Shown here: positions 62,732 through 64,000 of the stretch, piece by piece
Numbering within the stretch: position 1 is the first letter of the stretch
Layout of the letters: every line of letters begins with the position of its first letter
Origin: Bacteroides caecimuris
GTDB lineage: Bacteria; Bacteroidota; Bacteroidia; Bacteroidales; Bacteroidaceae
Length of the DNA stretch: 64,000 nt
NCBI RefSeq assembly: GCF_001688725.2
Contig: NZ_CP015401.2
Span: 434,001 to 498,000 of the forward strand
Reading direction: 5' to 3'
Made by a program: the position numbers and the translations under genes
Notes under the pieces: model-generated
Databases searched by the model: none
Told to the model about the DNA's origin: nothing
What the model saw: the letters and a program-made list of their open reading frames with translations, nothing else

Positions 62732-63162
62732 GAAAAACAGTTTTGCATTTAATATTATTCGTATATACTCTATAAAAGTAACGTCAGTTTGATATACATC
62801 TATGCTGTTACGGTTCTTCTCTTTTAGAGAGGTTGCTCTCTCCCGATTCATAAAATGCTTTGCAGCATAAAAAAAGCTCCGGCTTTCACAAATCCCAACT
62901 TTGCCATGTCAGAAAATTATAGTAACTTAGTCTGGAAAGAATGTCGCAATGGAATGTGTAGATAGGATAAATGTTTTATTTTAGTTGCTTTCTTTTCTTA
63001 AATAATTGGTTGTTATGGCTAGAAGATGTATTTTTGTAGTGGTTGAAATGAGATGTTGGTCACAAAATTTAATAATTGATTGTATAATTGTTTGATAGTC
63101 AGTGAAAAGTGAATTGCTTTTATTGCTTTAGCCGTATTAACAAGCGAAATATTTCCAAAAAG
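62732..63162. other. Non-coding gap before the M23 gene
   Basis: Contains small hairpins (AGAGAG-GTTG-CTCTCT at 62826-62841; ATGCTTTGCAGCAT followed by an A run near 62852) but no gene, repeat array or consensus promoter that I can support. Confidence 0.4.
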
Positions 63163-64000
63163 ATGCGCAAAGTATACTATATCTATAATCCACAGACCCA
63201 GACTTATGATCGAATTTACCCTACCGTACGGCAGCGTGCGCTTAGTATCCTGCGTCGGCTTTTCTATGGAATGGGGTTGGGAGCAGGTTGCTTTATTGTA
63301 TTGCTTTTGATTTTTGGTTCTCCGTCAGAGAAGGAATTAAGAATTGAAAACAGCCGTCTTTTGGCACAGTACAATGTGCTTTCCCGGCGTTTGGACGACG
63401 CTATGGGGGTGCTTCAGGATATTCAGCAACGTGATGATAATCTGTATCGGGTGATTTTACAGGCAGATCCTGTTTCTCCGGCTATTCGTCAGGCAGGTTA
63501 TGGCGGGACGAACCGTTACGAAGAACTGATGGATTTGGCGAATGCCAAGTTGGTGGTGAATACGACTCAAAAGTTGGATGTGCTTTCCAAAAGGCTTTAT
63601 ATCCAGTCGAAATCTTTCGATGATGTGATTGATATGTGTAAGAACCACGATGAAATGCTGAAATGTATTCCGGCCATACAGCCTATTTCGAATAAAGATC
63701 TTCGTCAGACAGCATCCGGTTATGGTACACGTATCGACCCTATTTATGGTACGACAAAGTTTCATGCAGGCATGGATTTCTCTGCTCATTCGGGAACGGA
63801 TGTATATGCTACCGGCAACGGAACAGTGGTAAAAGTGGGATGGGAAACCGGATACGGTAATACCATCGAAATAGATCATGGTTTCGGGTATCTCACTCGG
63901 TATGCTCACTTGCAGGGATTTAATACGAAAGTTGGAAAGAAAGTGGTACGTGGTGAGATTATCGGAAAAGTGGGTAGTACAGGAAAAAGTACCGGTCCGC
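63163..64000 (+). CDS. M23 family metallopeptidase (cut by right edge)
   Basis: 279 codons are present from the ATG at 63163 (MRKVYYIYNPQTQTYDRIYP); the end lies outside. One membrane span near residues 35-58 (GMGLGAGCFIVLLLIFG), a coiled-coil (SEKELRIENSRLLAQYNVLSRRLDDAMGVLQDI in part), then the LytM/M23 domain with SGYGTRIDPIYGTTKFHAGMDFSA (zinc His and Asp), GNGTVVKVGWETGYGNTIEIDHGFGYLTRYAHLQ (HxH-type ligands in part). Such proteins cut peptidoglycan cross-bridges or regulate amidases at division. Its position beside alaS is common in this group. Confidence 0.9.
   Translation, partial: MRKVYYIYNPQTQTYDRIYPTVRQRALSILRRLFYGMGLGAGCFIVLLLIFGSPSEKELRIENSRLLAQYNVLSRRLDDAMGVLQDIQQRDDNLYRVILQADPVSPAIRQAGYGGTNRYEELMDLANAKLVVNTTQKLDVLSKRLYIQSKSFDDVIDMCKNHDEMLKCIPAIQPISNKDLRQTASGYGTRIDPIYGTTKFHAGMDFSAHSGTDVYATGNGTVVKVGWETGYGNTIEIDHGFGYLTRYAHLQGFNTKVGKKVVRGEIIGKVGSTGKSTGP

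Overview
The window is chromosomal DNA of a Bacteroides-type gut bacterium, very probably the genus Bacteroides itself. The evidence is a SusC/SusD polysaccharide utilization locus (PUL) driven by a hybrid two-component system regulator, many promoters of the Bacteroidetes form TTTG-N19/20-TAnnTTTG, almost no Shine-Dalgarno signals, families such as DUF4827 and DUF3822, and IS66, IS4-like and ISAs1 elements. Species cannot be fixed from the sequence alone.

Layout. 1-12.8 kb is housekeeping: recQ (cut by the left edge) and recJ on the minus strand, a thioesterase, a plus-strand run tsaC-like / ClC channel / fmt / rpe / comEC, a DHH phosphoesterase, a DUF4827 lipoprotein and a phosphoglucosamine mutase. 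13.4-33.5 kb is a complete PUL: regulator, SusC, SusD, three GH92 alpha-mannosidase-family enzymes (one fused to GH43, one with Gln in place of the catalytic acid), a BSP-family metallopeptidase lipoprotein and a GH97 enzyme. The set fits import and trimming of an alpha-mannoside glycoprotein or phosphomannan, with the regulator acting on a three-site operator that I find with the same spacing before susC and before the first GH92 gene. 34-36 kb holds a Nudix hydrolase, queA and tRNA-Pro(GGG).

35.9-41.5 kb is a roughly 5.3 kb element integrated inside the tRNA-Pro gene and bounded by 270 bp direct repeats. It encodes a tyrosine recombinase, an HTH protein, a replication protein of the filamentous-phage pII type, a strongly folded 240-nt region with its own consensus promoter, and a small secreted protein. 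No phage coat or assembly gene is seen. A higBA toxin-antitoxin pair follows on the chromosome side. 42.4-52 kb is again core: aroB, a small membrane protein, a TonB-receptor-like protein, cardiolipin synthase, rsmD / DUF3822 / a membrane-anchored protein, and a RecD-like helicase.

52-56.5 kb is a nest of insertion sequences: an IS66 element (8 bp target duplication) sits inside an IS4-like transposase gene that also carries a frameshift, followed by an IS110 remnant. alaS, an ISAs1 element inserted in a hairpin, an outer-membrane protein, a 74-residue ORF with promoter and terminator, and the start of an M23 peptidase complete the window.

The least explained features are intergenic: three arrays (2.2, 12.9 and 59.8 kb) built from diverged units kept in 22 bp phase around a palindromic core, and a fourth array (33.85 kb) of 14 bp palindromes repeated every 22-23 bp.
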